Shown: positions 44,793 through 55,201 of the stretch, piece by piece
Numbering within the stretch: position 1 is the first letter of the stretch
Layout of the letters: each line of letters opens with the position of its first letter
NCBI RefSeq assembly: GCF_024498215.1
Contig: NZ_CP101806.1
Location: 682,001 to 746,000 of the forward strand
Direction of reading: 5' to 3'
DNA: 64,000 bases
Source of the DNA: Mycoplasmopsis caviae
GTDB lineage: Bacteria > Bacillota_I > Bacilli_A > Mycoplasmatales > Metamycoplasmataceae
Program-made: the position numbers and the translations under genes
Notes under the pieces: generated by a model
What the model was told of the DNA's origin: nothing
Databases searched by the model: none
Seen by the model: only the letters and a program-made list of their open reading frames with translations

Positions 44793-45332
44793 CTATTTAG
44801 AAGCAGTTTTTCCTTCTTTAATACGAATGTATTCGCCTTTGTATGAAATCCCTTTACCTGAATATGAATTAGGACGACGAACGTCATGCACAACTGCAGC
44901 AAATTGACCAACTTTTTCTTTACTAATACCACTAATTATTATTTCAAGAGGTTTTGGAACATCAACTTTAATTCCTTCAGGAATTTCAAGATTTACAAGA
45001 TGGCTGTAACCAACTGCAAGTTCAAGAACATTACCCTTAAGAGCAGCTTTGTAACCAACACCTTTGATTGTTAATTCTTTTTTGAAACCTTTTGAAACAC
45101 CTTCAAGCATACCATCGATTAATGCATTTGTTGTACCGTGTAATTGTTTTGTGTGTTTTTCTTCATTAGCACGGATTGTTGTAACTTGACTATTTTCAAT
45201 TTTGATAGCAATAAGTGGGTCAAATGATTTTTCTAATTGACCTAATTGACCTTTAACACTTAATGTGGTGCCATTTAATGTGACTTCAACACCAGCAGGG
45301 ATATTTAATACTCTATTTCCAACACGAGACAT
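44793..45332 (-). CDS. rplF: 50S ribosomal protein L6
   Basis: 179 residues, normal length; MSRVGNRVLNIPAGV start and the C-terminal signature KGKGISYKGEYIR-like segment (SGKGISYKGEYIRIKEGK). It binds 23S near the GTPase centre. Spaced 13 nt after rpsH. Confidence 0.97.
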   Translation of the reverse strand: MSRVGNRVLNIPAGVEVTLNGTTLSVKGQLGQLEKSFDPLIAIKIENSQVTTIRANEEKHTKQLHGTTNALIDGMLEGVSKGFKKELTIKGVGYKAALKGNVLELAVGYSHLVNLEIPEGIKVDVPKPLEIIISGISKEKVGQFAAVVHDVRRPNSYSGKGISYKGEYIRIKEGKTASK

Positions 45333-45345
45333 AGACTACCCCCTA

Positions 45346-45738
45346 TCAAATGTAGGCAATGATTTCACCACCTACATTTTCCTTACGAGCTTGTTTTTCA
45401 GTCATCATTCCTTTTGAAGTTGAAATGATAGCTGTACCATAACCTGATAAAACAGTAGGTAACTTGTCAGCTGAAGTATAAACCTTAAGACCTGGTTTTG
45501 AAACACGCTTAAAGTCAACAATAGCACCTTGGTTATTTTTGTATTTTAATGTAACTTCAAGTACTTTGTCTTTTCCTTCACCTTTAGCAACATAGTTTGT
45601 AATGTAACCTTCATTTTGAAGAATATCTAGAATTTTAGCTTTTTTATTTGAAAAAGGAATAGCTACAGTTTTAAATTTACGTTGATTAGCGTTTTTGATT
45701 CTAACAATCATATCTGAAATTGGATCTGTTATAAACAT
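45346..45738 (-). CDS. rpsH: 30S ribosomal protein S8
   Basis: 130 residues. Start MFITDPISDMIVRIKNA at 45738, chosen over a TTG nine bases upstream because it matches the family. C-terminal STSKGMMTEKQARKENVGGE is the S8 signature. It binds 16S helix 21 and often its own message. Confidence 0.96.
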   Translation of the reverse strand: MFITDPISDMIVRIKNANQRKFKTVAIPFSNKKAKILDILQNEGYITNYVAKGEGKDKVLEVTLKYKNNQGAIVDFKRVSKPGLKVYTSADKLPTVLSGYGTAIISTSKGMMTEKQARKENVGGEIIAYI

Positions 45739-45740
45739 GA

Positions 45741-45926
45741 TTATCAACTCGCTTTCTTCATGCCAGGAATTTTTCCTTCATGAGCTAAATTACGGAAACA
45801 AATACGGCAGATTTTATATTTTCTTAAAACTGCATGTGGACGACCACATAATTCACAACGTGTGTAAGCACGTGTTGAGAATTTTGGGTGTTTCTTTTGT
45901 TTTGCTTTTAACGAAACTTTAGCCAT
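45741..45926 (-). CDS. rpsN: 30S ribosomal protein S14, zinc type
   Basis: 61 residues with four Cys (24, 27, 40, 43; CELC and CRIC), the zinc-binding short form. The last codon is UGA read as Trp before UAA, giving the KKASW end typical of this form. Confidence 0.97.
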
Positions 45927-45927
45927 A

Positions 45928-46473
45928 TTATCTTTCTCCTTTAACAAATGGAATGCCGATTAATTCTAATAAACTTCTAGCTTCTTCATCTTTATTTGTA
46001 CTTGTGATTAATTGAACATCAAGACCTTTGATACGACGAATTTTATCAAAGTCAATTTCTGGGAAAATAATTTCTTCTTTAACGCCTAATGAGTAGTTTC
46101 CCCTACCATCAAATGCTTTAGGATTTGCACCACGGAAATCACGAATACGTGGCATTGCAACATTGATTAATTTTTCTAAAAAGTCTCACATACGATCACG
46201 ACGTAACGTAACTTTACCACCCATAGCCATACCTTCACGAAGTTTTCATGAAGCGTTTGACTTTTTAGCACGAGTTTGGAATGGTTTTTGTCCTGAAATT
46301 TGAGTTAATTCGTTAAGAACTTCTTCAATTGCTTTAGAGTTTGTTACTTCTTTACCTGCTGTCATATTTAAAACGATTTTTTCCAAACGAGGCACTTGCA
46401 TTACTGATGAATAGTTGTATTTTTTCATCAATGCAGGTACTACTGTTTTTGTATAGTAAGTTTTTAAATTCAT
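45928..46473 (-). CDS. rplE: 50S ribosomal protein L5
   Basis: 181 residues. Two UGA codons are Trp (NASWKLREG, DRMWDFLEK); both are at conserved L5 Trp positions. Contains [21 protein letters not shown] and [12 protein letters not shown]. Binds 5S rRNA. Confidence 0.97.
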
Positions 46474-46802
46474 TATTTAATTTCCTTCTTAGTTTTACGA
46501 GCAATTCTAACTTTAGTTTTGCCACTAACTTTAAAACCTATTTTTGAATATTGAGCAGATGAACTTTTGCTTGCTTTTTTAGTAACAATTGCAAGATTTG
46601 AAATATGAATAGGAGCTTCCATGTTCTTAATTGAACCTTCAGTATTACTTTGGCTTGGTTTAACGTGTTTGGTTACTACATTTATATCTTTTACATAAGC
46701 ACGGTTAGTTTTAAAATCTGTTCTAATGATACGACCTATTTTACCTTTATTGCTTCCTGCAATAACGATAACTTCGTCATTTTTCTTTAGTTTTAATTTC
46801 AT
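46473..46802 (-). CDS. rplX: 50S ribosomal protein L24
   Basis: 109 residues; KOW motif [15 protein letters not shown], then KHVKPSQ and [11 protein letters not shown]. It starts 23S assembly. The stop overlaps the rplE start (TAATG). Confidence 0.96.
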   Translation of the reverse strand: MKLKLKKNDEVIVIAGSNKGKIGRIIRTDFKTNRAYVKDINVVTKHVKPSQSNTEGSIKNMEAPIHISNLAIVTKKASKSSSAQYSKIGFKVSGKTKVRIARKTKKEIK

Positions 46803-46820
46803 ATATACCTACTTTACATA

Positions 46821-47189
46821 TTAAAGAACTTCAGGAGCTAATGAAACTACTTTTAAATAACCACGATCACGTAATTCACGAGCAACTGGTCCAAACACAC
46901 GAGTACCTCTCATTGAGCCATCATCTTTAATTAACACAACTGCATTATCATCAAAACGAATATGTGTACCGTTTTCACGTTTAATTCCATAAACGCTTCT
47001 AACAATAACGCCTTTAACTACTTGTCCTTCTTTTACAATACCATTTGGTAGAGCTTTTTTAACTGAACATACAATAACATCACCGATGTTTGCAGTTTTC
47101 TTTCTACTCCCACCTAAAACTTTGATTACACCAACTTCTTTTGCTCCAGAGTTATCTGCAACATTTAATTTTGAAAGTGCTATAACCAT
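46821..47189 (-). CDS. rplN: 50S ribosomal protein L14
   Basis: 122 residues, normal length; [20 protein letters not shown] and [10 protein letters not shown] with [13 protein letters not shown] near the end. Highly conserved. It follows rpsQ by a TAATG overlap. Confidence 0.97.
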   Translation of the reverse strand: MVIALSKLNVADNSGAKEVGVIKVLGGSRKKTANIGDVIVCSVKKALPNGIVKEGQVVKGVIVRSVYGIKRENGTHIRFDDNAVVLIKDDGSMRGTRVFGPVARELRDRGYLKVVSLAPEVL

Positions 47190-47455
47190 TATTTTTCTCC
47201 TTCAACAGCATGTTGTTTAATTTCAACAAGACGAAAGTGCTTAGTTTTTGAAAGAGGACGTGTTTCCATAATTGTAACTAGGTCATTAACCTTAGCTAAG
47301 TTTTTTTCATCATGAACTGCGAAACGTTTAATAACCTTAAAACGTTTTGAGTAAAGACTATGAGCTTTATAACTTTCAACTTCAACAATGATTGTTTTAT
47401 CACCACGTGCTGAAGCAACACGACCTTGAAGGGTCTTACGTGAACTTCTTTCCAT
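47189..47455 (-). CDS. rpsQ: 30S ribosomal protein S17
   Basis: 88 residues; [17 protein letters not shown] start and the signature [18 protein letters not shown]. It overlaps both neighbours by one base. Confidence 0.96.
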   Translation of the reverse strand: MERSSRKTLQGRVASARGDKTIIVEVESYKAHSLYSKRFKVIKRFAVHDEKNLAKVNDLVTIMETRPLSKTKHFRLVEIKQHAVEGEK

Positions 47456-47658
47456 TATTTAGCTTCTCCTTTTGTTTCGTTAATTTTCAATATTGTTAAC
47501 ACTCTTGCAATATCACGACGTACTTCTCTAATTTTATGACTGTGGTCTAATACACCAGTTTTGTTTTGGAAACGATAGATAAATAATTGTGCTTTTAGAT
47601 CTTCAAGTAATTTACGGAGTTCAGCATTTGATTTAACTTTTATGTCTTTGTAAAGCAT
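47455..47658 (-). CDS. rpmC: 50S ribosomal protein L29
   Basis: 67 residues; [19 protein letters not shown] and [15 protein letters not shown], the two helices of L29. It starts inside the rplP stop (TAATG). Confidence 0.95.
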   Translation of the reverse strand: MLYKDIKVKSNAELRKLLEDLKAQLFIYRFQNKTGVLDHSHKIREVRRDIARVLTILKINETKGEAK

Positions 47659-48086
47659 TATTGTTGACCTCCTTGTTCTTCTTTAGCTACTATTCTTCAA
47701 CTTACAGGAAGTTTATGACCACCTAGTCGTAAAGCTTCTCTTGCAATTTCTTCACTAACACCTGAAACTTCAAACATCATTGTGTTAACTTTAACAGGTG
47801 TATATCATTTTTCAGGACTACCTTTACCAGAACCCATACGAACACCAATAGGTTTTGATGTTTTTGAGAAGTGAGGGAAGATTCTAATAAAAACATGACC
47901 TTCACGACCCATACGACGAGTAATAGCAATACGAGCACTTTCAATTTGACGTGCATCGACTCAAGCTGATGTTACAGCTTGTAAACCGAATTCGCCATAA
48001 GAAACTTTGTTTCCTTTAAAAGCTTTACGCTTATCATGGCGAACTAAAAATGGTTTTCTATATTTAGTTCTTTTTGGTTGAAGCAT
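47658..48086 (-). CDS. rplP: 50S ribosomal protein L16
   Basis: 142 residues. [20 protein letters not shown] start, [21 protein letters not shown] and GKGSPEKWYTPVK. UGA is Trp at three sites. It overlaps the end of rpsC and is followed by rpmC. Confidence 0.96.
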
Positions 48087-48738
48087 CTTTTGACCCTCCT
48101 TCCAAAATTTCACCTTTTGAAATTCAAACTTTGACACCAATTACACCATATGTTGTATGTGCATTTGCATGAGCATAATCAACATCTTGTCTTAGTGTGT
48201 GAAGTCTCATTTCTCCACGTGAATATCCTTCTGTTCTAGCCATATCAACACCATTAAGACGGCCTGAAACAGCAGTTTTAATACCTTTAGCACCCGCTTT
48301 TAAAGCATCATTAATTATTAATTTTTGTGCAATACGGAAACTTTCGCGATTTTCTAGTTTAATTGCAATAGCTTCAGCAGCTAAACGTGCATTAAGTTCA
48401 GGATTTTTGAGTAAAACAACTTGTAAATTAATATCAAGATTTTTGTTTTTTAAATATTTGTGTAAATCAACATTAACTTTGTCGATTGTACTTCCACCTT
48501 CACTAACCAATTTATTTGGTGTAGCTGAGTGAATGAAAACTGTTATTTTATTGGCTTGATTTCTTTTAATTTCAACTTTTCCAATTTGATATTTACGTAC
48601 TAACTTATCAAAGAATTTGTAGATTTTAGCATCTTGTACTAAAAAATTTCCATAGTTTGCTTTTTCAGCAAATCATGATGAATTAAGATTTTTTGTAATT
48701 CCGTAACGGAATCCATTTGGATTAACTTTTTGTCCCAT
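48064..48738 (-). CDS. rpsC: 30S ribosomal protein S3
   Basis: 224 residues, normal length. [16 protein letters not shown] start, KH domain with EGGSTIDKV, and C-terminal [20 protein letters not shown] and [10 protein letters not shown] (UGA). Its last 23 nt overlap the rplP start. A GAAAGTAG site precedes it. Confidence 0.97.
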
Positions 48739-48744
48739 AATTTT

Positions 48745-49098
48745 CTACTTTCTTTCTTCTAATGTAACTGATAAGTGAGATGTACGTTTTAAAATTGAAT
48801 AAGCCGTTCCTCTTGAGTGAGGTTGGTATCTTTTAAGTGTTGGTCCTTCATTTACTAAGATTTCTTTAACAAATAATTTAGATGCATCCATTCCATGGTT
48901 GTTTGTAGCATTAGCAATTGCTGAGTTAATAAGTTTAATAAATAATTCTGATGATTTCTTGTTTGTATTTCTTAAAATACCAAGAGCTTCACGCACGTCT
49001 TTGTTTCTAACTAAGTCAGCAACTAAACGTGCTTTACGAGCGCTAACACGTTGAACCTTAACATGTGCTTTTGCTTGTTGAAATGCTGTATTTTCCAT
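48745..49098 (-). CDS. rplV: 50S ribosomal protein L22
   Basis: 117 residues; VRNKDVREALGILR and the C-terminal loop KRYQPHSRGTAYSILKRTSH that lines the exit tunnel. Confidence 0.96.
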   Translation of the reverse strand: MENTAFQQAKAHVKVQRVSARKARLVADLVRNKDVREALGILRNTNKKSSELFIKLINSAIANATNNHGMDASKLFVKEILVNEGPTLKRYQPHSRGTAYSILKRTSHLSVTLEERK

Positions 49099-49100
49099 AA

Positions 49101-49376
49101 TTATTTCTTACCTTTGTCAGCACCATGACCTGAGAATGTTCTTGTAGGTACAAATTCACCTAACTTGTGACCAACCATGTCATCTGTTACGTAAACATCA
49201 ATAAATTGCTTGCCGTTGTGTACTTGGAATGTTAAACCAATGAAACTTGGAAAGATTGTTGAACGTCTTGATCAAGTTTTAATTGGTTTTTTAGGTGCTT
49301 TACCTTCAACAATAGCATCTACTTTTTTAAGTAAATGTTCATCTGCAAAAGGTCCTTTTTTAAGACTGCGAGCCAT
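49101..49376 (-). CDS. rpsS: 30S ribosomal protein S19
   Basis: 91 residues; [18 protein letters not shown] start and [15 protein letters not shown] end. One UGA is the conserved Trp of IKTWSRRS. It starts within the rplB stop (TAATG). Confidence 0.97.
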
Positions 49377-50221
49377 TATTTAGCATCCTTTCTTCTTCTT
49401 ATAATAAGTTTGTTTGAAGATTTCTTAGTTTTTCTTGTTTTAACACCAAGAGCTTTCTTACCTCAAGGAGTAAGAGGAGCTTTACGACCAACTGGTTGCT
49501 TACCTTCACCACCACCATGTGGGTGATCAACTGGGTTCATAACTGAACCACGAACAGTTGGACGAACACCCATGTGACGGTTTCTACCAGCTTTTCCTAA
49601 ATCAACCAATAAATGTTCCCCGTTACCTACTGTACCAATTGTGGCACGGCAACGTGCTAAGATACGACGCATTTCACCGCTTTTTAGACGTAAAATTACA
49701 TATTTACCATCGTCATCTTTACCAAGAATTTGAGCAGATGTACCTGCTGATCTAGCAATAATACCGCCACCACCTGGTTGCATTTCAATGTTGTGTACAA
49801 ATGTACCCTCTGGAATGTTTGCTAGTGGTAATGCATTACCTACTAAAATATCAGCATTTTCACCTGAAATAACAGTTTGCCCTACTTTAATACCTTCGGG
49901 CGCTAAAATATATTTCTTTACTCCATCAGCATAAGCTAATAAACAAATATTAGCTGAACGGTTAGGATCGTATTCAATTGTCTTAACCACTGCTGGAATA
50001 TTGTCTTTAATACGTTTGAAGTCGATTAATCTATAAAATCTCTTTACACGACCACCTTTGTGACGCACTGTAATCTTACCTTGGTTATTACGACCGGCAC
50101 TATATTTTAATAGTGTAAGTAATGATTTTTCAGGAGCGTGTCCACTAAGATTTTCGCTGTAATGTAGAGATGACATATTACGACGACCATTCGTAGTTGG
50201 CTTGTAATGTTTAATTGCCAT
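49376..50221 (-). CDS. rplB: 50S ribosomal protein L2
   Basis: 281 residues, normal length. [17 protein letters not shown] start, [16 protein letters not shown]-like segment, and the peptidyltransferase-linked [13 protein letters not shown] with the conserved His. UGA is Trp in LTPWGKKALG. Confidence 0.97.
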
Positions 50222-50291
50222 TTCTAATTTTCTCCTTGCTTAAAAATAGTTGAGGAAATTTTCTTTTAAGCAAAATTAAATCCTCTAATAA

Positions 50292-50768
50292 TTATTTTGT
50301 ACTCTTCTTAGTACTTGCTTTTTTAGTAGCAGACTTAGAAGTTGTTGATTTTGTAGTTTTTTCAACTTTTGCTTTTTTAGCAGCAAGTTTTTTAGCAATT
50401 TCAGCTTCTTTTGCCTCTGCTTGTTTCTTGCTTTCAACTTTTTGAGCTTTAACCTTAGCTTCTTTTTTAGCATCTTGTGCTTCTGCTTCATTTGGATAGT
50501 AGACAATTTTGTCACCATCTGCTAAAGTAATCATAGCTTTTTTGTAACGATTTGTAAAACCATTAAATCGGCCTACTCTTTTTGGTTTTTTGTCAACTTT
50601 TAAAATATTAACTCTAACAACCTTAACTTTGAAAATGAATTCAACAGCTTCCTTAATTTGATATTTGTTTGCTGATCAATCAACTTCTCATGTGTATGTG
50701 TTTGAACTTTGTAGCACATTTGTTTTTTCGGTAAGAATTGGCTTATGTAAAACTTGAGTAATTTCCAT
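50292..50768 (-). CDS. rplW: 50S ribosomal protein L23 with long C-terminal tail
   Basis: 158 residues against about 95 usual. The L23 core (VLHKPILTEKTN, then VEFIFKVKVVRVNIL and GRFNGFTNRYKKAMITL) is complete by about residue 95. A Lys/Ala/Ser/Thr-rich tail of about 60 residues follows (KKAEAQ-like repeats ending KKASTKKSTK). L23 lies at the tunnel exit. The tail resembles the extension of L4 next door. Confidence 0.95.
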
Positions 50769-51862
50769 TATTTAATTCTCCCTTCAAAGTTTTTAAGGCC
50801 TTCATTAGATAAAACTAATACATCAGCTCATACTAAATTTTCAACACTTACAGAGTTTGGCTTAACACATAAAACATTTTGTAAATTTGCTGTTGATTTG
50901 TAAACAGTTTCGTCAGTTGTTACTACCAAAATGTGTTTTAGGTTTTCAATCTTTAATGATTTAAGTTTGTTAACAGCATCTTTTGTTGAAATTTTTGACA
51001 TTTTAAAGTCATCAATAACAACTGATTTCTTGTTAGCAAGCAATGTAAGAGCCGATAAGAATGCAGCACGACGCACTTTCTTGTTAACTTTTAATGAATA
51101 ATTACGCTCTGGTGTAGGTCCAAATGCACGTCCACCACCAACTCAAATAGGAGATCTTGTTGAACCTGCACGAGCACGACCTGTTCCTTTTTGTCTTCAA
51201 GGTTTTTTACCACCACCACTTACTTCTGAACGATTCTTAACATCATGTGTACCTTGACGTCTTGAGGCACGTTCTGACATAATTGTGTCAAAAATTGCTT
51301 GTTCATAAATTTTTGGTAATGCGAATAATTCTTTTGGTAAAGATTTATTATCAAAGTGAAGTAAGATAACTTTTGTAAATTTTTCTTCTTCCATTTTAGC
51401 TTCATTTAATTTAAGTGAAGCAACTTTTGCTCTTGAAGATGCATAAGTTTTAGCTTTTCTTTTTGCAGCTTCAGCGGCTGCTTTTAATTCATCAATAGCT
51501 GCTTGTGCTTCTTTTTCAGCTTTTGCTTTTGCAGCTGCTTCTTCTTTTGCCTCTTTAGCTTTTTGAGCAGCTGTTTTAGCAGCAAGCTTGCCTTTAGCAC
51601 TTTCCATTTTAGCTTCTTGTGCTTTTAATTCAGCTTTTGTAGGTTTTTTAGGTTTTAAGTTCTTGGTTAAATCAATTTCAACTGTAACTTTCTTAGTTGT
51701 CTTCTTTTCGCCTGTTGCTGTCTTTGTTGTTTTTGAAGTTGTAGCTTTTTTTGTTGTTGTAGATTTAGCAGCAGTTGTTTTTTTAGCAGATGCTACTTTT
51801 TTGGTTGTAGTTTTCTTTTCTTCACCAGTTTTTGTAGTAGCTTTTTTCTTTGTTTCAGCCAT
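50768..51862 (-). CDS. rplD: 50S ribosomal protein L4 with long N-terminal extension
   Basis: 364 residues against about 207 usual. Residues 1-150 are Lys/Ala/Thr-rich low-complexity, probably helical or disordered; the L4 core follows: [58 protein letters not shown] (UGA as Trp) and [15 protein letters not shown]4 binds 23S and in other bacteria represses its own operon. Starts and ends by one-base overlaps with rplC and rplW. Confidence 0.95.
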
Positions 51863-52674
51863 TATTTATCTCCTTCTGCTTTTGAGTTTTCAGCATCAGC
51901 CTCTGCTTTTTGGATAAGAGGTTCCAATTCGCTTGAGTGCATTCCAACTGTAACTTCAATATTGAATTTCTTAGCTTTTTCAAGTAATTCATTCATTTTA
52001 ACAACTTCTTTAACATCAACAAGTTTAATTGCCTCACGATTTGGTAAACCTTTGACAGCTTCTCTAATCATTACATATGAGTTTTTGGCACCAGGGATTG
52101 AGCCTTTAACTAACATAATATTATTTGCAACATCAATTCTAACTATTTCAAGATTTTGAACTGTTGTTCTAACAGCTCCTAAGTGACCTGGCATTGTCAT
52201 ACCTTTGAAAACACGGTTACCTGAAATATCCCCGAGTGAACCCGTTTGTCTAACTGGTTGACTACCACCGCCACCACCGTGTGATTTAGGTCCAATGTGT
52301 TGGTTTCATCTCTTGATTGTACCAGCAAAACCTTTACCTTTTGATGTACCAGTGATATCAACTAATTCACCAGCACTAAAAATGTTAGCCATAATTGTTT
52401 GGCCTAATTCATAGCCTTGCATGCCACGAATTTCTTTAATGTAGCGCTTAGGTGTTGTTTTAGCTTGAGCAAACTGACCTTTAAGAGGTTTATTGCTTCT
52501 TTGTTCTTTCTTTTCGCCGACTGCGATTTGAGTTGCAACATACCCGTTTTTGTCAGCTGAAAGAACTTTAGTAACAACATTTGGTTGCACTTCAATAACT
52601 GTAACTGGTACACAAGCACCAAATTCAGTAAAGATTTGTGTCATACCAATCTTACGTCCTAAGATTCCTTTCAT
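51862..52674 (-). CDS. rplC: 50S ribosomal protein L3 with C-terminal extension
   Basis: 270 residues against about 210 usual. [15 protein letters not shown] start and [20 protein letters not shown] core (UGA as Trp), then a C-terminal domain of about 55 extra residues ending in an acidic stretch. Second gene of the operon, behind AAGGAG. Confidence 0.95.
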
Positions 52675-52739
52675 AATTTTCTCCTTAAATTTTTATTAAT
52701 TTAACGACCGTCGCTTGTTGTCAGCACAAGTCGGATTTC

Positions 52740-53045
52740 TTATTTTGTTGAAATTTTAACTTCAACACCTGCAGGAAGTTCTAATCTTTTGATTTGGTCA
52801 AGAGTTTTTTCATTTGGGTTTAATAAAACAATCAAACGTTGAAAAGTTCTTGATTCAAATTGTTCACGTGATTTTTTGTTAACGTGTACAGATCTTAAAA
52901 TGGTCACAACTTCTCTTTTTGTTGGAAGCGGAACTGGACCACTTACTTTAATTGAGTTTTTGGTTGCAACATCAACAATTTTTTTTGCACCAAAATCAAC
53001 CAATGCATGATCAAAACTTTTAACCTTAATATTAATTTTACTCAT
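52740..53045 (-). CDS. rpsJ: 30S ribosomal protein S10
   Basis: 101 residues; INIKVKSFDHALVD start, GPVPLPTKRE and the C-terminal RLELPAGVEVKI. First gene of the S10 operon, with GGAGACAACT before the ATG. A structured leader lies upstream. Confidence 0.96.
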   Translation of the reverse strand: MSKINIKVKSFDHALVDFGAKKIVDVATKNSIKVSGPVPLPTKREVVTILRSVHVNKKSREQFESRTFQRLIVLLNPNEKTLDQIKRLELPAGVEVKISTK

Positions 53046-53093
53046 AGTTGTCTCCTTTGTTCATTTATGAACTTTACTCCACATAAATTACTT

Positions 53094-53189
53094 AGAATGT
53101 CCTCAACAACTCTCTTGACATTCTAACAACCTTATGCTTCTATGTAATAGTTGCTTTACAATTATAAAGAAAAAAGCAAAAAACAAAAG
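53094..53189 (-). promoter_or_regulatory. S10 operon leader and promoter
   Basis: The 5' leader contains a stem AGAATGTC/GACATTCT (53094-53101 and 53117-53124) between the promoter and rpsJ. TATAAT at 53161-53166 (minus) is a likely -10. In other bacteria the S10 leader is bound by L4; whether that holds here cannot be told. Confidence 0.45.
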
Positions 53190-53640
53190 TAAAAATATTA
53201 AATATTTATATAAATAAAAATTATCATTATTTTCTCAATAACAACACTATACAAAAAGTTATATTTTTACCTATTTTTTGTCAAAAAACTAACTTTTAGT
53301 TAAATTGAACATTTTTTAATTTGTTACAATTTAGAGAAAAATAATAATAAAAAAGGTTTCAAAAGTATTGAAACACTGAAACAGGTTGTTAAATATTTTA
53401 TTAATTATTTTTTAATGCAGATTGGCAAATTTAATTCAAATTAAAGTGTTAAATAATGTTTAAAATTGTGCAATTTCATATCATTTTTTATGTTTGTGCA
53501 TTCTTAATTTTTTGCAATATAAAAAGTTTCTATATAATAAGATAGAAGATTAAAGGACATATAATATTTTGAAGGAAGTATTTTATTTTAATCAAATCTA
53601 TCTCTCTTAAATATAAAAAATAATTAAGGAATAATAATAT
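53190..53640. other. Gene-free region between rpsJ promoter and lipoprotein gene
   Basis: About 450 bp of AT-rich sequence with no convincing gene. A small hairpin (GTTTCA-AAAGTAT-TGAAAC) is at about 53355-53375. It must contain the promoter of the plus-strand lipoprotein. Confidence 0.5.
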
Positions 53641-54831
53641 ATGAAAAAGAAATTAATCTTTAACATTTCTTTGTTATCATTTGCATCATTGCCTCTTTTT
53701 ACAACAGTTGCAGCAAGTTGTAATTCGAAAAAGGAGGGCTCAGATACAAATATAAATGAAGAAGTGAAGAATTACAGTGTTAAGGCAAATGAAAAAGGTT
53801 TAGGATATTTTCCTGAAACTATAAAAAAATTAATTAAAAATAAGACAAACAAGGAACTAATTGATAAAATCAATGAATTTGTTGCAAAAGATCAACAAAT
53901 TAGTTATGATAGTAACAAAACATACTTATTTAATGAAGACAAAAGCACTTTTGAACTTGATGATTATGATTCTAAATACAATTGCATAATATCAATTAGT
54001 GAAAAAGATGCTAAAAGTCTAAAAGTACATAATATAACAATTGATAATATTGGCTACAATAATTTAGAGCATGATGAACATGAGTTTAGTAAACTTGAAA
54101 AAGTTTATTTTTGAGATGGTCAACTAATTATTGACGGTTACATCAATGATCCTGAGATTAAGAAAAAAGTTTCTGCTGCTGATCTTTATGAAAAAATTAG
54201 CGACAAGACTTTTGAAGAACAAATTCAAATAATTAGAGATATGTGCAAAATTAATGTTGAATTTAAACCAGATGATAATTATGATTACTACAGCGATGTA
54301 GCAACACACACACATGAAAAATCATTGCATTATACATTTTCAAGATCAAAAAAAGGTGTTTTTAAACTTGAAAAGGTTTCACGTGATATTCAAGGTTTCG
54401 AAATCATTTCAAAAGAATGGGTTGGAATCTATGCAAGTGGTGGACAACGAATATTGAACGAAGACGTTGAGGATCAAAGTGAAAATCACAATTGAACTGG
54501 CCAAGATGTTAAGTTAGGTTCATTTACAATTAAACCAGTCGCTAATGATGAAGGTAAAAAAATATCATCAAATAAGTTCAATGAATTACTTAAAAAACAT
54601 GATGAAGAAAAAAACCATGAACCTGAGGAAATTATTAAATTTATTAAAAAATATATAAACATCCAAGGCGAATTTAAAAGTGATGACATATATGAATATG
54701 CATTTAATGTTAAAACTTCTCACACACATGGTACATCAAACTTTCATTTTTACGCTTACTACCGTGAAAAAGGTAAAAATCAAAAATGAAAAGAAGCCTC
54801 GGTTGTTGTAAATGGGTGAAATAGTCAATAA
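53641..54831 (+). CDS. Surface lipoprotein, unknown function
   Basis: A 396-residue protein. Signal peptide with lipobox TTVAASC (Cys27), then a hydrophilic body with two related segments of the form DIYEYAFNVKTSHTHGTSNF and DNYDYYSDVATHTHEKSLHY, that is, an internal duplication with His-rich THTH/SHTH cores. Three UGA codons are Trp. The histidines might bind metal, but this is a guess. No RBS is strong (AAGGAATAAT). Confidence 0.8.
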
Positions 54832-55201
54832 CATATTTGAATAATAAGTCTATAAAACAATCGTTTTAGAAAAAATGACTCATTCAACAAAAAGGGTTTA
54901 TCTTTTTTTGTCTTCTTTACAATATGATTAAAATTTGTTTTTTTAGTTGGTAAATAAAATAATTTTTTTGGTTGTTCGTTAATTAATAAGACAAAAGAAT
55001 ATTTTTTACTAAACATAAATTATGTTTATTGTGCAACGCATTATCATATTTACCTATAAAGTAATAATAAATGTAATACTATTTACTTATAAATAATTGA
55101 CAACTAATTTGGTAAAAGTGAGCCTTTTTTCTTAATTTTTTCCATTTTTGAATAATTATTTCTCAAAGTAACGAGTTTTAATTGAAAGGATATAACCAAT
55201 T
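54832..55201. other. Gene-free region upstream of recA
   Basis: 370 bp with no convincing gene on either strand. A T-rich stretch near 54900 and the CTATAAAACAATCGTTTTAG segment (54851-54870) may end the lipoprotein transcript. The recA promoter should be near 55100. Confidence 0.5.

Noticed and set aside
45744-45947. Longer S14 starting seven codons upstream
   Set aside because: [10 protein letters not shown] at 45926 matches the family N-terminus, and the upstream codons are the ribosome binding region.
50285-50518. Alternative frame of a Lys/Leu-rich protein within rplW
   Set aside because: It is the shifted reading of the low-complexity L23 tail.
54825-55016. 63-codon minus-strand frame upstream of recA
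   Set aside because: Low-complexity AT-rich sequence, no ribosome binding site and no neighbour on that strand.
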